The notes under the pieces: model-generated
What the model was told of the DNA's origin: nothing
Seen by the model: the letters and a program-made list of their open reading frames with translations, nothing else
Database searches by the model: none
Shown: piece by piece, positions 1 to 7,594 of the stretch
Layout: every line of letters begins with the position of its first letter
How positions within the stretch are numbered: position 1 is the stretch's first letter
Program-made: the position numbers and the translations under genes
Source of the DNA: Duncaniella muris
GTDB lineage: Bacteria; Bacteroidota; Bacteroidia; Bacteroidales; Muribaculaceae
Assembly (NCBI RefSeq): GCF_003024805.1
Contig: NZ_PUEC01000004.1
Coordinates: 1-64,000 of the forward strand
Direction of reading: 5' to 3'
DNA: 64,000 bases

Positions 1-1
1 T

Positions 2-100
2 GCGGATTATTGCTCCACAGACTCCCTGATCTATGCAACTAACCGTGCGTTGGCTGCGCTTGGATCTGAACTCTATATCAATTTTGCCCATACGGCTTAG
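2..100 (+). CDS. C-terminal fragment of an unidentified protein
   Basis: An open frame enters from the left edge and ends at a TAG at 98-100, leaving 32 residues that finish ELYINFAHTA. Codon use looks like ordinary coding sequence, and the base composition drops sharply to A+T right after the stop, as at a gene end. Too little remains to name a family. It may be the last gene on the far side of the element that follows, or part of that element. Confidence 0.35.
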   Translation, partial: ADYCSTDSLIYATNRALAALGSELYINFAHTA

Positions 101-805
101 TATAAATTAATTTTTACGACTTACTTAATGAATTGTTTTTAGAAGTTATTAAATCAATTTTACGCTGCCTCAAAAAGTAGGTGCAGTTAAGGGGATGCAC
201 CAAGGCCGGACGCATCAATACTCTTTATTTTTGTCCGTAGGCAAAACCGGAAGGCTCGATAAAGGAAGATTGTACGGCTGAGCCATTGGTCAAGACTTCC
301 AAAGTCGTTCCCGTCTGCATACTATCTTTGCATCGGAAAATGATGATGACTTCGGCGGAAAACTATTCTGAAAATGAACGGAAAACCGTAGTTGTAGGGG
401 AAGTGAAAGTGCAATCCGTCCACCGGCACAATGGTGCGTGTTTCGGCTGTAAGTCCGCAGAAGCGGCAGGGATTTTCGTGTAATTCGGTCGGACTGAATA
501 GAGGTGGCTACAAACAGAATACTGAACTGACAACAGGTTGCGATACCGCAGAAGGGAATATCAACGAAGTGGCGACAAAAGGCGGAACGGGGTATCGGGG
601 TGCTGCCATGTTCCCGTCCGGTAGAAAGAAAAGGGACAAAAGGGAAAAAGGAAAGAACCCGGCTTATCGGAAAAGCGGACGGCAGCTTTTCACGAATGGC
701 TGGTTTTTACAAAAGGATATGGCGCAGCCAAAAGAGAGAGATAAATGTAAAAAAGGGAATGCGGCATGGCAGGAATGGAAGATTATCCCGTTCCTGCCTG
801 TATCA
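101..805. other. 705-nt stretch without a convincing long gene; candidate tiny leftward ORFs
   Basis: After an AT-rich segment (101-170) a short hairpin GGTGCA/TGCACC lies at 180-201. Two short minus-strand frames read like protein. One runs from 362 to a stop at 225, with an internal ATG at 320 and an end reading EPSGFAYGQK. The other is ATG 609 to stop 508, 33 residues starting MAAPRYPVPP. The first is broken upstream by a stop at 363-365. A plus-strand frame (431-880) is Lys/Arg/Gly-rich, looks non-protein-like and runs antisense into the next gene. No ribosome site or family match supports any of these. They may be element-specific micro-ORFs or a structured non-coding region. Confidence 0.3.
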
Positions 806-1063
806 TCAAAATTCTGCCATGATTACCCGATGCTCGAAAATCTTTTCTTGATTACTGGGACGTCTTTGGCAAACCCATAGGTGATGCTTGCCATAGCCGA
901 AGACGAAATAATCATCAAGGCGTGTTTTTTCTCGTAGGCGTTCCATGCCGTTACGCAGTTCCGCTTCATCGGTTGAGAAAAGAATCGTGTTGATGATACG
1001 GAAGTAGAGTTCTGTTACCTCGTCACAATAAGGACAAAAGCTATGCTCAATCGTTGCTTTCAT
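806..1063 (-). CDS. small mobile-element accessory protein (85 aa)
   Basis: Unrecognised 85-residue protein starting MKATIEHSFCPYCDEVTELY. A CPYC pair at residues 10-13 could bind metal or be redox active, and the middle is charged and helical in character. It is the last of four small leftward genes (1906 to 806) spaced 11-17 nt apart, so they are probably one transcript. Short acidic genes in such runs are typical cargo of Bacteroidales integrative conjugative elements; that link is inferred from gene size, order and composition, not from a search. No catalytic motif is visible. Confidence 0.55.
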   Translation of the reverse strand: MKATIEHSFCPYCDEVTELYFRIINTILFSTDEAELRNGMERLREKTRLDDYFVFGYGKHHLWVCQRRPSNQEKIFEHRVIMAEF

Positions 1064-1079
1064 GTTTCTTTGATTTTAA

Positions 1080-1406
1080 TCATACTTCTACTATGTCTTC
1101 TATTCGACCATACAGGACAGAGCGCAACGCTGTTTTGTCAATGGCGTAATACTCGGCGATATGTCCGTGCTGTTTTACGAAATATCGTTTGAGAACATCG
1201 GAGAAATCAAAGAAGTAGCCCATCAATGCGATACCTCTTTTGAAATGAATGCACTCTTTCACGTTTCGGGTAATCCAGTTCTTGTCTTCACGGCTCAACT
1301 TCTCTCCGTTATCAAGCTGTTCCCGTAACTGGTAAACCCTGCTGTCTTTCAGCTTCTCTAATTCGGGTACGTCCCATTGGACGAATTTCATTGCTATCTG
1401 CTGCAT
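1080..1406 (-). CDS. small mobile-element accessory protein (108 aa)
   Basis: Unrecognised 108-residue protein with no signal peptide or membrane segment. The N-terminal half is charged and helix-like (WDVPELEKLKDSRVYQLREQ) and the second half carries a YFFDFSDVLKRYF stretch. Met6 is an alternative start. The stop lies 16 nt before the next leftward gene. Proteins of this size and composition occur in the variable region of CTnDOT-like elements, which is the basis for calling it element cargo. Function unknown. Confidence 0.55.
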   Translation of the reverse strand: MQQIAMKFVQWDVPELEKLKDSRVYQLREQLDNGEKLSREDKNWITRNVKECIHFKRGIALMGYFFDFSDVLKRYFVKQHGHIAEYYAIDKTALRSVLYGRIEDIVEV

Positions 1407-1417
1407 CGCTCTTGTAT

Positions 1418-1600
1418 TTAATCGTAAATAATCACTTCATCACGATACTCGACCACCTCTTTGCCACTACTAAGACGTACCACTATTTTATTGCCGAAGT
1501 CGCCGACAACAGTTCCCTCTGTGTAGCCTTTATAGGGGGTAAGCAAGGTGCAGTGCGCACCTATAATTTCGCTATCTTCTTCGTATTCGTACATAATCAT
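1418..1600 (-). CDS. small mobile-element accessory protein (60 aa)
   Basis: A 60-residue acidic protein starting MIMYEYEEDSE. Its alternating hydrophobic/charged pattern (GYTEGTVVGDFGNKIVVRLS) suggests a small beta-barrel, SH3- or KOW-like fold. It could bind nucleic acid or protein, but this is only inferred from the strand pattern. It lies 11 nt upstream of the 108-aa gene and 12 nt downstream of the 97-aa gene, consistent with one transcript. No family recognised. Confidence 0.5.
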   Translation of the reverse strand: MIMYEYEEDSEIIGAHCTLLTPYKGYTEGTVVGDFGNKIVVRLSSGKEVVEYRDEVIIYD

Positions 1601-1612
1601 GTCATTTTACGG

Positions 1613-1906
1613 TTACAACTTGATATCCCATTTACCCTGTGAGAAGATTCTGAAGCTCACGTATTCGTCCGCAAATTCGTAGGACAGAATTTTGATATAA
1701 GTCTTGTCTTTGGCTTCCAACGAAGCTATCAGCCTGTCAATTTCTTCTTCCGGATAAACCCAACGAGAGGTAAACTCCGCATCCACGCTATCGCTGTATC
1801 TATTGACAAAACCGTCGAAAGTGTCATCCAAGAATGCCTCTATCTTGTCGAGGTCTGCTTTGTTTTCCGTCCTTGCGTAGAAAATGTTTGTTGCATAGTT
1901 TGCCAT
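1613..1906 (-). CDS. small mobile-element accessory protein (97 aa)
   Basis: First gene of the leftward four-gene run, 97 residues, strongly acidic, starting MANYATNIFYARTENKADLD. The profile is soluble, with a repeated pattern of aromatic and acidic residues (FLDDTFDGFVNRYSDSVDAE) and a possible ferredoxin-like strand-helix arrangement. Small acidic proteins in conjugative elements can be DNA mimics (anti-restriction), but no ArdA-type motif is identifiable here, so no function is assigned. The start is preceded by an A-rich leader (1907-1935). Confidence 0.55.
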   Translation of the reverse strand: MANYATNIFYARTENKADLDKIEAFLDDTFDGFVNRYSDSVDAEFTSRWVYPEEEIDRLIASLEAKDKTYIKILSYEFADEYVSFRIFSQGKWDIKL

Positions 1907-1977
1907 AATTCTAAGTTTTAAGTTTTTTATTTTCCCTCTTTTAGCATTTCAGCTACTTTCGGGTTTGATTGAAAATT

Positions 1978-2106
1978 ATGTCGCCTCAAAAGGTGTTATG
2001 GCTCTTTATGCAGGGTTTCACGACCAAATACGACCTCTGCAAAGCGGAGCGTGGAGATTTTGTCGGGAACCGTCAGGCTGTGACCTTGAATACAAGAAAG
2101 ACATGA
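1978..2106 (+). CDS. candidate micro-ORF, 42 aa, coupled to the next ORF
   Basis: ATG at 1978 to TGA at 2104, 42 residues starting MSPQKVLWLFMQGFTTKYDL. The composition is protein-like and its stop overlaps the start of the following frame by ATGA, the usual signature of translational coupling. The gene diverges from the leftward cargo run. A competing minus-strand frame (2244-1996, 82 codons) covers the same bases, so the coding strand is unsettled. No family recognised. Confidence 0.3.
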   Translation: MSPQKVLWLFMQGFTTKYDLCKAERGDFVGNRQAVTLNTRKT

Positions 2107-2291
2107 CAAGTACCTTTGCGACACAATTCTCATCAGGCAGCCTGAAAGTCGATATGCAAGGATGTGGGAGTACACCCGCAATGGGTAATCTGCAAATGGG
2201 ACTATGGAATAAAAGGGGATTGCAGCGAAAAGAGAAAATATCAATGGGGAATTATCTCTCTTTTGGCTGCATACAAGATATTCGGCACTGA
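2103..2291 (+). CDS. candidate small ORF, 62 aa
   Basis: ATG at 2103 overlaps the preceding stop by 4 nt and the frame ends at 2291. The 62 residues start MTSTFATQFSSGSLKVDMQG, have a basic middle (WNKRGLQRKEK) and two cysteines. No domain is recognisable. The same frame is open upstream to 1965, so a longer 108-codon reading is possible; the overlap is why the shorter start is preferred. It is probably element cargo if real, and the opposite-strand frame is the main alternative. Confidence 0.3.
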   Translation: MTSTFATQFSSGSLKVDMQGCGSTPAMGNLQMGLWNKRGLQRKEKISMGNYLSFGCIQDIRH

Positions 2292-2409
2292 AAGAGCCGA
2301 AAAAACAGTTTAGTTTAGGTCATTAGTCATATATATGCTAAACCAAATAAAACTAAATATAGGCAGGCATATTTGCCTGTCTGTATATTTATGTCTTTAT
2401 AAAAAAGCG

Positions 2410-2417
2410 TATCTTTG
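2410..2417 (+). promoter_or_regulatory. promoter -7 box (TATCTTTG) reading into the junction
   Basis: TATCTTTG matches the Bacteroidota -7 consensus TAnnTTTG. No good TTTG lies 19-20 nt upstream. The nearby CAGGCA/TGCCTG hairpin at 2364-2379 sits where an operator could act. Confidence 0.35.
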
Positions 2418-2720
2418 TGCAAGTGATTTTCTTTGGGAGAAAGCTAAAACTTACACTTTGAGGTTTTCGATTGTTGTCTGAGGACGAAGATTGTGCAAGA
2501 ACACATCAAAAACGGTGTCGAGTGCGAACAAATGAAAAGAATGAAAAGTAGTGCAACCAAAAAAACGGGAAATCACGAAAAAAAATGTTTCTGTTTCTGT
2601 TTTGTTTCTTTATTTCGAGAGTTGTTTATGTAAAATATTTATTTATAGCATTTTACCATATATCAAAATAACATTTCCCAGATATATGATCAATATAGAT
2701 CAATGTCTGTGTGCCAATGT

Positions 2721-2764
2721 CAGTTCAGGCGTGCCTCTTATGCGGAGCGCGCCTTAACTGCTTT
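2721..2764 (+). terminator. terminator-like imperfect hairpin
   Basis: Arms 2721-2737 and 2744-2760 pair at about 13 of 17 positions around a 6-nt loop and are followed by CTTTTG. It has no intact gene directly upstream and may have served a gene lost to the element insertion. Confidence 0.4.
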
Positions 2765-2818
2765 TGTATTATCCTGAAATTTTAAACATGCCGGCGTGGA
2801 ATTCTCGCAAAATTCTTT

Positions 2819-2826
2819 TAATTTTG
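2819..2826 (+). promoter_or_regulatory. promoter -7 box (TAATTTTG) for the aminopeptidase
   Basis: TAATTTTG fits TAnnTTTG and lies about 50 nt before the start codon. The -33 element is weak, so expression may be low or assisted. Confidence 0.45.
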
Positions 2827-2875
2827 TTGTGAATAAAATTAGCCATAAATTTAATAACCAAAACAGATAGTGACC

Positions 2876-4267
2876 ATGAAGAAATCAGCGCTGTTCATCG
2901 GTCTGTCCGTTTCGTGGCTCGCAGCAGTCGCGCAAGGGCAGGGCGGAATTTCTCAGAGTGACATTGATGGCTTCCGGGCTGCCTATGCGGCAACCCCAGG
3001 CACAAAAGCCATTCACAATGCTCTTGCCAACAATGCCATCAATGCATTGGCCCTCAACCATGAGAATCTCAACAATCTTGACACCCACTTTTCTCACCGG
3101 GTTCCAAGCAAGGGTATCACCAACCAGCGTTCGTCGGGCCGATGCTGGCTGTTCACCGGACTGAATGTACTCCGTGCCCAGGCAATGACCGAACACAAAC
3201 TGCCAAAACTGGAACTCTCGCAGAGCTACAACTTTTTCTGGGATCAGCTTGAAAAGTCAAATCTCTTCCTGCAGGGAGTGATCGATACAGCCTCGAAACC
3301 ATTTGAAGACCGCACGGTCGACTGGCTTTTTGCCAATCCGCTGAGCGATGGAGGCCAGTACACAGGTATAGCCGACAATCTGATGAAATATGGTGTAGTG
3401 CCTATCGAAGTGATGGGCGAAACTGCAAGCAGCAAATCCACAAGCACCATGCGCAACCTGCTTCAGCTGCGTCTGCGCGAAGACGGGCTGGAGTTGCGCC
3501 GCCTTGCATCGGAAGGCAAAAACTCCGACCAGTTGCTATCGCGTAAAAAAGAAATGCTCACTCAGATTTACCGCATCCTTGCACTCAATCTTGGCGAGCC
3601 GCCGGTGGAATTCACCTGGACGCGCCGTGATTCAGACGGAATGGCAGTTGATACCAAGACCTATACTCCGCAGTCGTTCTACAAAACCTATTTCGGCAAC
3701 GATCTCAAAAATGACTATGTGATGCTGATGAACGATCCGACCCGCGAGTACTACAAACTCTATGAAATAGAGTATGACCGCCACGGTTATGACGGCTACA
3801 ATTGGACCTATGTCAATCTACCCATCGAAGACATAAAGCAAATGGCGATAGCTTCCATCAAAGACGGCAAGGCAATGTATTTTTCATGCGATGTAGGCAA
3901 ATTCATCAATAAGGATCTTGGTCTGCTTGATGAAAATAACTATGACTACGGTTCGCTTTTCGACACAAAGTTCGGAATGAATAAAGCCGACCGCATCCGA
4001 ACCCATTCATCAGCATCGTCTCATGCAATGACTCTTGTGGCTGTTGATCTCGACCAGAAGGATAATCCGAAGAAATGGATGGTTGAAAACAGCTGGGGTA
4101 GCGGAGCCAATGACGGCCACCTCATAATGACTGACAAGTGGTTTGATGAATACATGTTCCGTCTGGTTGTCGACAAAAAGTATCTGACCCCGAAAGCATC
4201 CAAGGTTCTGACTCAGCAGCCCACACTCCTCCCACCGTGGGATCCGATGTTTGCTCCTGAAGAATAA
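2876..4267 (+). CDS. pepC: exported C1-family aminopeptidase (bleomycin hydrolase/PepC type)
   Basis: Papain-fold cysteine aminopeptidase of the C1B (PepC/bleomycin hydrolase) family, 463 aa. The catalytic set is visible: Gln and Cys90 in TNQRSSGRCWLF, His383 in SSHAMTLV and Asn405 in VENSWG. C1B enzymes form hexameric cages and trim peptides from the N-terminus. Unlike the cytosolic family norm, this one begins with a clear signal peptide (MKKSALFIG to AVAQG), so it probably acts in the periplasm. ATG 2876 is chosen over an in-frame GTG at 2870 because it starts the signal sequence directly. A TAATTTTG -7 box lies at 2819-2826 and a T-tailed hairpin follows the gene. Confidence 0.92.
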   Translation: MKKSALFIGLSVSWLAAVAQGQGGISQSDIDGFRAAYAATPGTKAIHNALANNAINALALNHENLNNLDTHFSHRVPSKGITNQRSSGRCWLFTGLNVLRAQAMTEHKLPKLELSQSYNFFWDQLEKSNLFLQGVIDTASKPFEDRTVDWLFANPLSDGGQYTGIADNLMKYGVVPIEVMGETASSKSTSTMRNLLQLRLREDGLELRRLASEGKNSDQLLSRKKEMLTQIYRILALNLGEPPVEFTWTRRDSDGMAVDTKTYTPQSFYKTYFGNDLKNDYVMLMNDPTREYYKLYEIEYDRHGYDGYNWTYVNLPIEDIKQMAIASIKDGKAMYFSCDVGKFINKDLGLLDENNYDYGSLFDTKFGMNKADRIRTHSSASSHAMTLVAVDLDQKDNPKKWMVENSWGSGANDGHLIMTDKWFDEYMFRLVVDKKYLTPKASKVLTQQPTLLPPWDPMFAPEE

Positions 4268-4313
4268 TCCGGCCCGCTTATTAAAATATTGAAGGAAACG
4301 TTCCAACATATAG

Positions 4314-4360
4314 AATCCGCGACTCAGCTATGATGCAGAGCCGCGGATTTGCTTTTTTTA
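4314..4360 (+). terminator. rho-independent terminator of the aminopeptidase gene
   Basis: AATCCGCG (4314-4321) pairs with CGCGGATT (4342-4349); CTC/GAG extends the pairing inside, and a run of seven T follows at 4352-4358. Confidence 0.75.
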
Positions 4361-4405
4361 TAGTCTGTAAATTATGGTCCGGAGCAATGCCCGGTCCGTT
4401 AGGCT

Positions 4406-5356
4406 TTACGGCAATGACGACTTCTTCAGCTTCAGCCGGTCGAAGCCGTTGCCATATACACTTCTGACGCTCGAATTTGTAACATAAGCATTCTCGTCAG
4501 TCTCTTTGACGATGCGCAGAATCTGGTAGACATCATTCTGCCGGCACCATATGAGCATCAGTTTTCTCGGTTCTCCGGTCCAGTAGCCCGTGCCGTCCCA
4601 CATGCTCACTCCGCGACCGGTTTCATGCGTGATCCGATAAGCTATTGTCTCCCATTTTTCAGACAGAATGATAAACTGTATTGTCTGCTTTCCCTTGTCG
4701 ATATACCTGTCAGCCAACCAGGAGTATATATATATGGCCAGCCACCCGTAGATGATGGTCTGTGTGCGTGACTGAATGCGGGCCTCCATATCACCGTCGA
4801 AAGGCAGGAAAAAGGATAGTGCTACGATCGAGACATCGATTATCATCATTACTCGCCCCATGCTGATGTCGCTCACATGTGACATTATGGCCGCTACAAT
4901 GTCCGTGCCGCCTGTGGTGCCGTGGTGGCTGAAATATATACCTATGCCGAGCCCAAGCATCACCGCACCCATTATCACGCTCATAGGAGCGCTGCTTACA
5001 AGAGGCGGATGAGAGGTGAAATATCCTTCCACCGATCCGATGAGCACTGACAGAAGCGTAGCTCCGAAGATGGTGCGCAACACAAACCCCTTGCCCAGAT
5101 AGCGGAATCCGCAGAGCAGTAGCAGAATGTTGGTGCCATACATTACCACTGCTACCGGGAGTCTCCCGCCGGTGGCATAGAAAATCAGTGAACTGAAACC
5201 GGCCATTCCGCCGATGACTATGTGGTGGGGGAGTATGAACACGGTGAATCCGACTGCATATATAAGTATGCCGCTTACAATAGCGATGCAGTCGCGGATA
5301 TTCTGTGACAGGAACGGCTTTGCCTCCGTCCGGTCAGACTTTGCTGGTGTTGACAT
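4406..5356 (-). CDS. YitT-family membrane protein (DUF161 + DUF2179)
   Basis: A 316-aa integral membrane protein with five to six hydrophobic segments in residues 20-200 (for example IAIVSGILIYAVGFTVFILP and a glycine-rich segment near 130-150), then a soluble C-terminal domain of about 90 residues typical of DUF2179 (ends SSVRSVYGNGFDRLK). The family is called YitT/DUF161; members are presumed small-molecule or ion transporters regulated by the soluble domain, without a settled substrate. The GTTGGTD stretch near residue 150 is the conserved helix-break region. It is transcribed divergently from sod, with a minus-strand -7 box (complement of 5379-5386) just upstream. Confidence 0.85.
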   Translation of the reverse strand: MSTPAKSDRTEAKPFLSQNIRDCIAIVSGILIYAVGFTVFILPHHIVIGGMAGFSSLIFYATGGRLPVAVVMYGTNILLLLCGFRYLGKGFVLRTIFGATLLSVLIGSVEGYFTSHPPLVSSAPMSVIMGAVMLGLGIGIYFSHHGTTGGTDIVAAIMSHVSDISMGRVMMIIDVSIVALSFFLPFDGDMEARIQSRTQTIIYGWLAIYIYSWLADRYIDKGKQTIQFIILSEKWETIAYRITHETGRGVSMWDGTGYWTGEPRKLMLIWCRQNDVYQILRIVKETDENAYVTNSSVRSVYGNGFDRLKLKKSSLP

Positions 5357-5378
5357 GGGCTGATGCTGATTTATGCTG

Positions 5379-5412
5379 CAAAGTTAAGGATTTCTTGAAG
5401 ATATTTAACAAA
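5379..5412 (-). promoter_or_regulatory. promoter of the YitT-family gene
   Basis: On the minus strand TAACTTTG (5386-5379) lies 22 nt downstream of TTTG (5412-5409). The spacing is slightly longer than the usual 19-20. Confidence 0.55.
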
Positions 5413-5480
5413 ATGCCCCGAACTAAGTATCTGTGCAGGCGTTTTTAGGATATAACGAACTTTTAAACGCTATAATCATC

Positions 5481-6059
5481 ATGACTTATACACTTCCTGA
5501 ATTGCCCTACGCCAATAACGCTTTGGCTCCTTCGATTTCGCGTGAGACAATCGAGTACCACTACGGTAAGCATGAAAGAACATATATCGACAATCTCAAC
5601 AGACTGATCAAGGACACTCCATATGAAGATATGGAACTTGAAGAGATTATCACCACTGCTTCCGGACCGCTGTTCAACAATGCATCGCAGGCTTGGAATC
5701 ACATCTTCTACTTTTTTACTTTTTCTCCCGACGGCGCGCATGAGCCTGACGGGCATCTCCGCAAGGCGATAGATGAACAGTTCGGTTCTTTCGATCAGTT
5801 CAAAAAGGAGTTTGAAGATGCAGGCGCCTCGATTTTCGGCTCCGGCTGGGTATGGCTCTCTAAAGATAAGGATGGAAAACTCTTTATCACTCAGACTTCC
5901 AATGCCGGTAACCCGCTTTGTGAAGGTCTAACTCCTCTTTTGGTCTTCGATGTCTGGGAGCATGCCTACTATCTTGATTATCGCAACCGCCGTCTTGACG
6001 CACTCAAAGAGTGGTGGAAGATTGTAGATTGGGACGTAGTCGCAAGCCGTTATCTATAA
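5481..6059 (+). CDS. sodB: superoxide dismutase (Fe/Mn family)
   Basis: Cytosolic superoxide dismutase, 192 aa, the usual length. All four metal ligands are present: His27 (YHYGKH), His74 (AWNHIFYF), Asp157 and His161 (DVWEHAYY). The GSGWVWL segment is also typical. Bacteroidales enzymes of this type often accept Fe or Mn; the sequence alone does not decide which. An in-frame start exists at 5433, but ATG 5481 gives the canonical MTYTLPELPY N-terminus. The gene is monocistronic: divergent from YitT and followed by a strong terminator. It protects an anaerobe during oxygen exposure. Confidence 0.97.
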   Translation: MTYTLPELPYANNALAPSISRETIEYHYGKHERTYIDNLNRLIKDTPYEDMELEEIITTASGPLFNNASQAWNHIFYFFTFSPDGAHEPDGHLRKAIDEQFGSFDQFKKEFEDAGASIFGSGWVWLSKDKDGKLFITQTSNAGNPLCEGLTPLLVFDVWEHAYYLDYRNRRLDALKEWWKIVDWDVVASRYL

Positions 6060-6151
6060 CATGCGCAGAAGGCACATGCACGAACAAAAAAACAACTTTA
6101 GTTAAAGTATAAAGAATAAGCACTAAAATAAGCATAATGTGATGAATGGAG

Positions 6152-6186
6152 AGAGAGGCAGTCGTGAGACCCCCTCTCTTTTTTCA
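6152..6186 (+). terminator. rho-independent terminator after sod
   Basis: AGAGAGG (6152-6158) pairs with CCTCTCT (6173-6179), followed by a run of T. A 13-nt unit CTTTTTTCATGCT is then tandemly duplicated just downstream. Confidence 0.75.
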
Positions 6187-6228
6187 TGCTCTTTTTTCAT
6201 GCTCTTATTTCTGCGCAGATGCAGCCCG

Positions 6229-7503
6229 TCAAGGCTGCATCTGTATCGGCAGGCATCGCACCAGATAATCCTGTGCGGTGTTCCAGGGAATATATATAAT
6301 CGAGCGTCCGGGAATAAGAGAGACCGGAGTCTCGTTAAGGTCTACTCGGAGATAATAGTTGCCTGATTCCGCGCGGAAGAGAATCATCTGGAGATTCGAA
6401 GCCATCGGCACTACGTAGAAATCACGCCAATGCATGCCTACTGTATCGAAATAGTTTGTCATGTAGTAGCATCCCGGCAGGTGCATCAGTGACAGCAGAG
6501 GCATGAGTGTCTCCGCATGTCCGAAGCGTAGCATGACACTGTAAGGATTTGCACCTGAGATAGCATCCTGGCAAGTCTTTATAAGATCAGCCAGGAGCGG
6601 AGCCGCCATTGTGGCGGGAACAGTTGACAGCGTAGAGGCTGAATGTGTCAGATAGTGATGCAGGTTTTCGATGCTCCACAGTGCATTGATCTCGCTTTCA
6701 GTCACAAACTGCGAGAGATCTGCCCCTATGCCCATAGCGCTGCAGCCGGCTATTACCTTATATACCGCTATCCCGAAATCACGGGCCTCGCCATCGGTCA
6801 GCTGATATTTGCTGCCCAGAAGTCGAGGGGCCACAGTGAGGGGTGCATGGCTGTCTACATATTCGTCATAGACTTTATGCCATTCCTCTCCGGCCATGAA
6901 GTCTTTGTATTCCGGATCGGTTTCCCAGAAGCGCACCAGCTGATTGTTCTGTCGGCCGGATGCAGTGTAGATTTCTATGCGGTTGTTCAGTCGGGTCAGC
7001 TGGTGGGTAAATTCATCCATTGACATTACACAGCGAGGAACATATGATGATATCGCATTGATCTTGCGGTCCTTGAAAAGCGTAGGGAATGCCGCAAAAG
7101 CGCGCGAGGCTATGGCCCGTTGTTCGGCCATGCCGAGCGAGTCGAGCGCACCCCATCGGCCTCCTGTTCTGGCTACCACCAGATCGCAGAGTCTGAGCAG
7201 TTCTTTTCCGGCCGGACTGATGGTGCGTAACGAATCCGCCCTGTGGAGTACCCGCGAGAGTGATGTTGTGTATTTTGACGAAGACAGGAACCGGGCTCCG
7301 TGGCGTCCCACATGGTTGATGTAGACCGGAGTGAGCGAATCGGGATAGGCAAGATCTTTCACAGTCCTTGCCGGATAGGGTATGGCCGAGCCTTGGCATT
7401 GCTCCATGCTGTAGTGTGTTTCTGTCGGATCTGCCGCTATGGCAGTCTGCGTCGGAGCAATATAACTGATAATTGCAGCCGCGATAAAAAGAAGCTTCTT
7501 CAT
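6229..7503 (-). CDS. exported histidine acid phosphatase of the MINPP (phytase) type
   Basis: A 424-aa protein with a signal peptide (MKKLLFIAAAIISYIAPTQT, cleavage near AIAA). Histidine-phosphatase clan: the nucleophile motif RHGAR is at residues 67-71 and the proton-donor motif is HAE at 329-331, not HD. The HAE triplet is the hallmark of multiple inositol polyphosphate phosphatases, including the characterised Bacteroides thetaiotaomicron enzyme, which strip phosphate from phytate. Location is therefore periplasm or cell surface, with dietary phytate as the likely substrate. It stands alone between the sod terminator and a divergent TPR gene. A plain acid phosphatase is the alternative, less favoured because of HAE. 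Confidence 0.88.
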   Translation of the reverse strand: MKKLLFIAAAIISYIAPTQTAIAADPTETHYSMEQCQGSAIPYPARTVKDLAYPDSLTPVYINHVGRHGARFLSSSKYTTSLSRVLHRADSLRTISPAGKELLRLCDLVVARTGGRWGALDSLGMAEQRAIASRAFAAFPTLFKDRKINAISSYVPRCVMSMDEFTHQLTRLNNRIEIYTASGRQNNQLVRFWETDPEYKDFMAGEEWHKVYDEYVDSHAPLTVAPRLLGSKYQLTDGEARDFGIAVYKVIAGCSAMGIGADLSQFVTESEINALWSIENLHHYLTHSASTLSTVPATMAAPLLADLIKTCQDAISGANPYSVMLRFGHAETLMPLLSLMHLPGCYYMTNYFDTVGMHWRDFYVVPMASNLQMILFRAESGNYYLRVDLNETPVSLIPGRSIIYIPWNTAQDYLVRCLPIQMQP

Positions 7504-7594
7504 TGCTTATGACGGGACTTTTTGTTAGTTTTGTCGTTGAATTTCAAAGTGTGGAATCATTGTCAATCACAATCCTTCCAAAATTAATCAATTG

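Larger units (their letters stand above)
2292..2875. other. 584-nt AT-rich junction region without a clear gene
   Basis: From left to right it holds: an imperfect inverted repeat TTTAGTTT (2309-2316)/AAACTAAA (2350-2357); a hairpin CAGGCA/TGCCTG (2364-2379); a promoter-like TATCTTTG (2410-2417); a 33-codon frame from ATG 2533 starting MKRMKSSATK that ends in low-complexity Phe/Cys; a very A+T-rich tract (2580-2700); and a terminator-like hairpin (2721-2760). The promoter followed by a short broken frame could be the cut-off start of an element gene such as an integrase, but no integrase motif survives. This is the probable boundary between element DNA and core chromosome. Confidence 0.4.

Noticed and set aside
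431-880. 149-codon plus-strand ORF rich in Lys, Arg and Gly
   Set aside because: Composition is unlike protein, it runs antisense into the 85-aa gene, and no start or family supports it.
2309-2357. TTTAGTTT/AAACTAAA inverted repeat as an insertion-sequence end
   Set aside because: Only 8 bp, in AT-rich sequence, and no transposase lies nearby.
2551-2757. 68-codon ORF in the junction region
   Set aside because: Low-complexity Phe/Ser/Ile reading of very AT-rich DNA that starts inside a poly-A tract and ends in a hairpin.
6178-6205. Tandem duplication of a 13-nt T-rich unit after sod
   Set aside because: It is a short slippage-type repeat next to a terminator, not an array.
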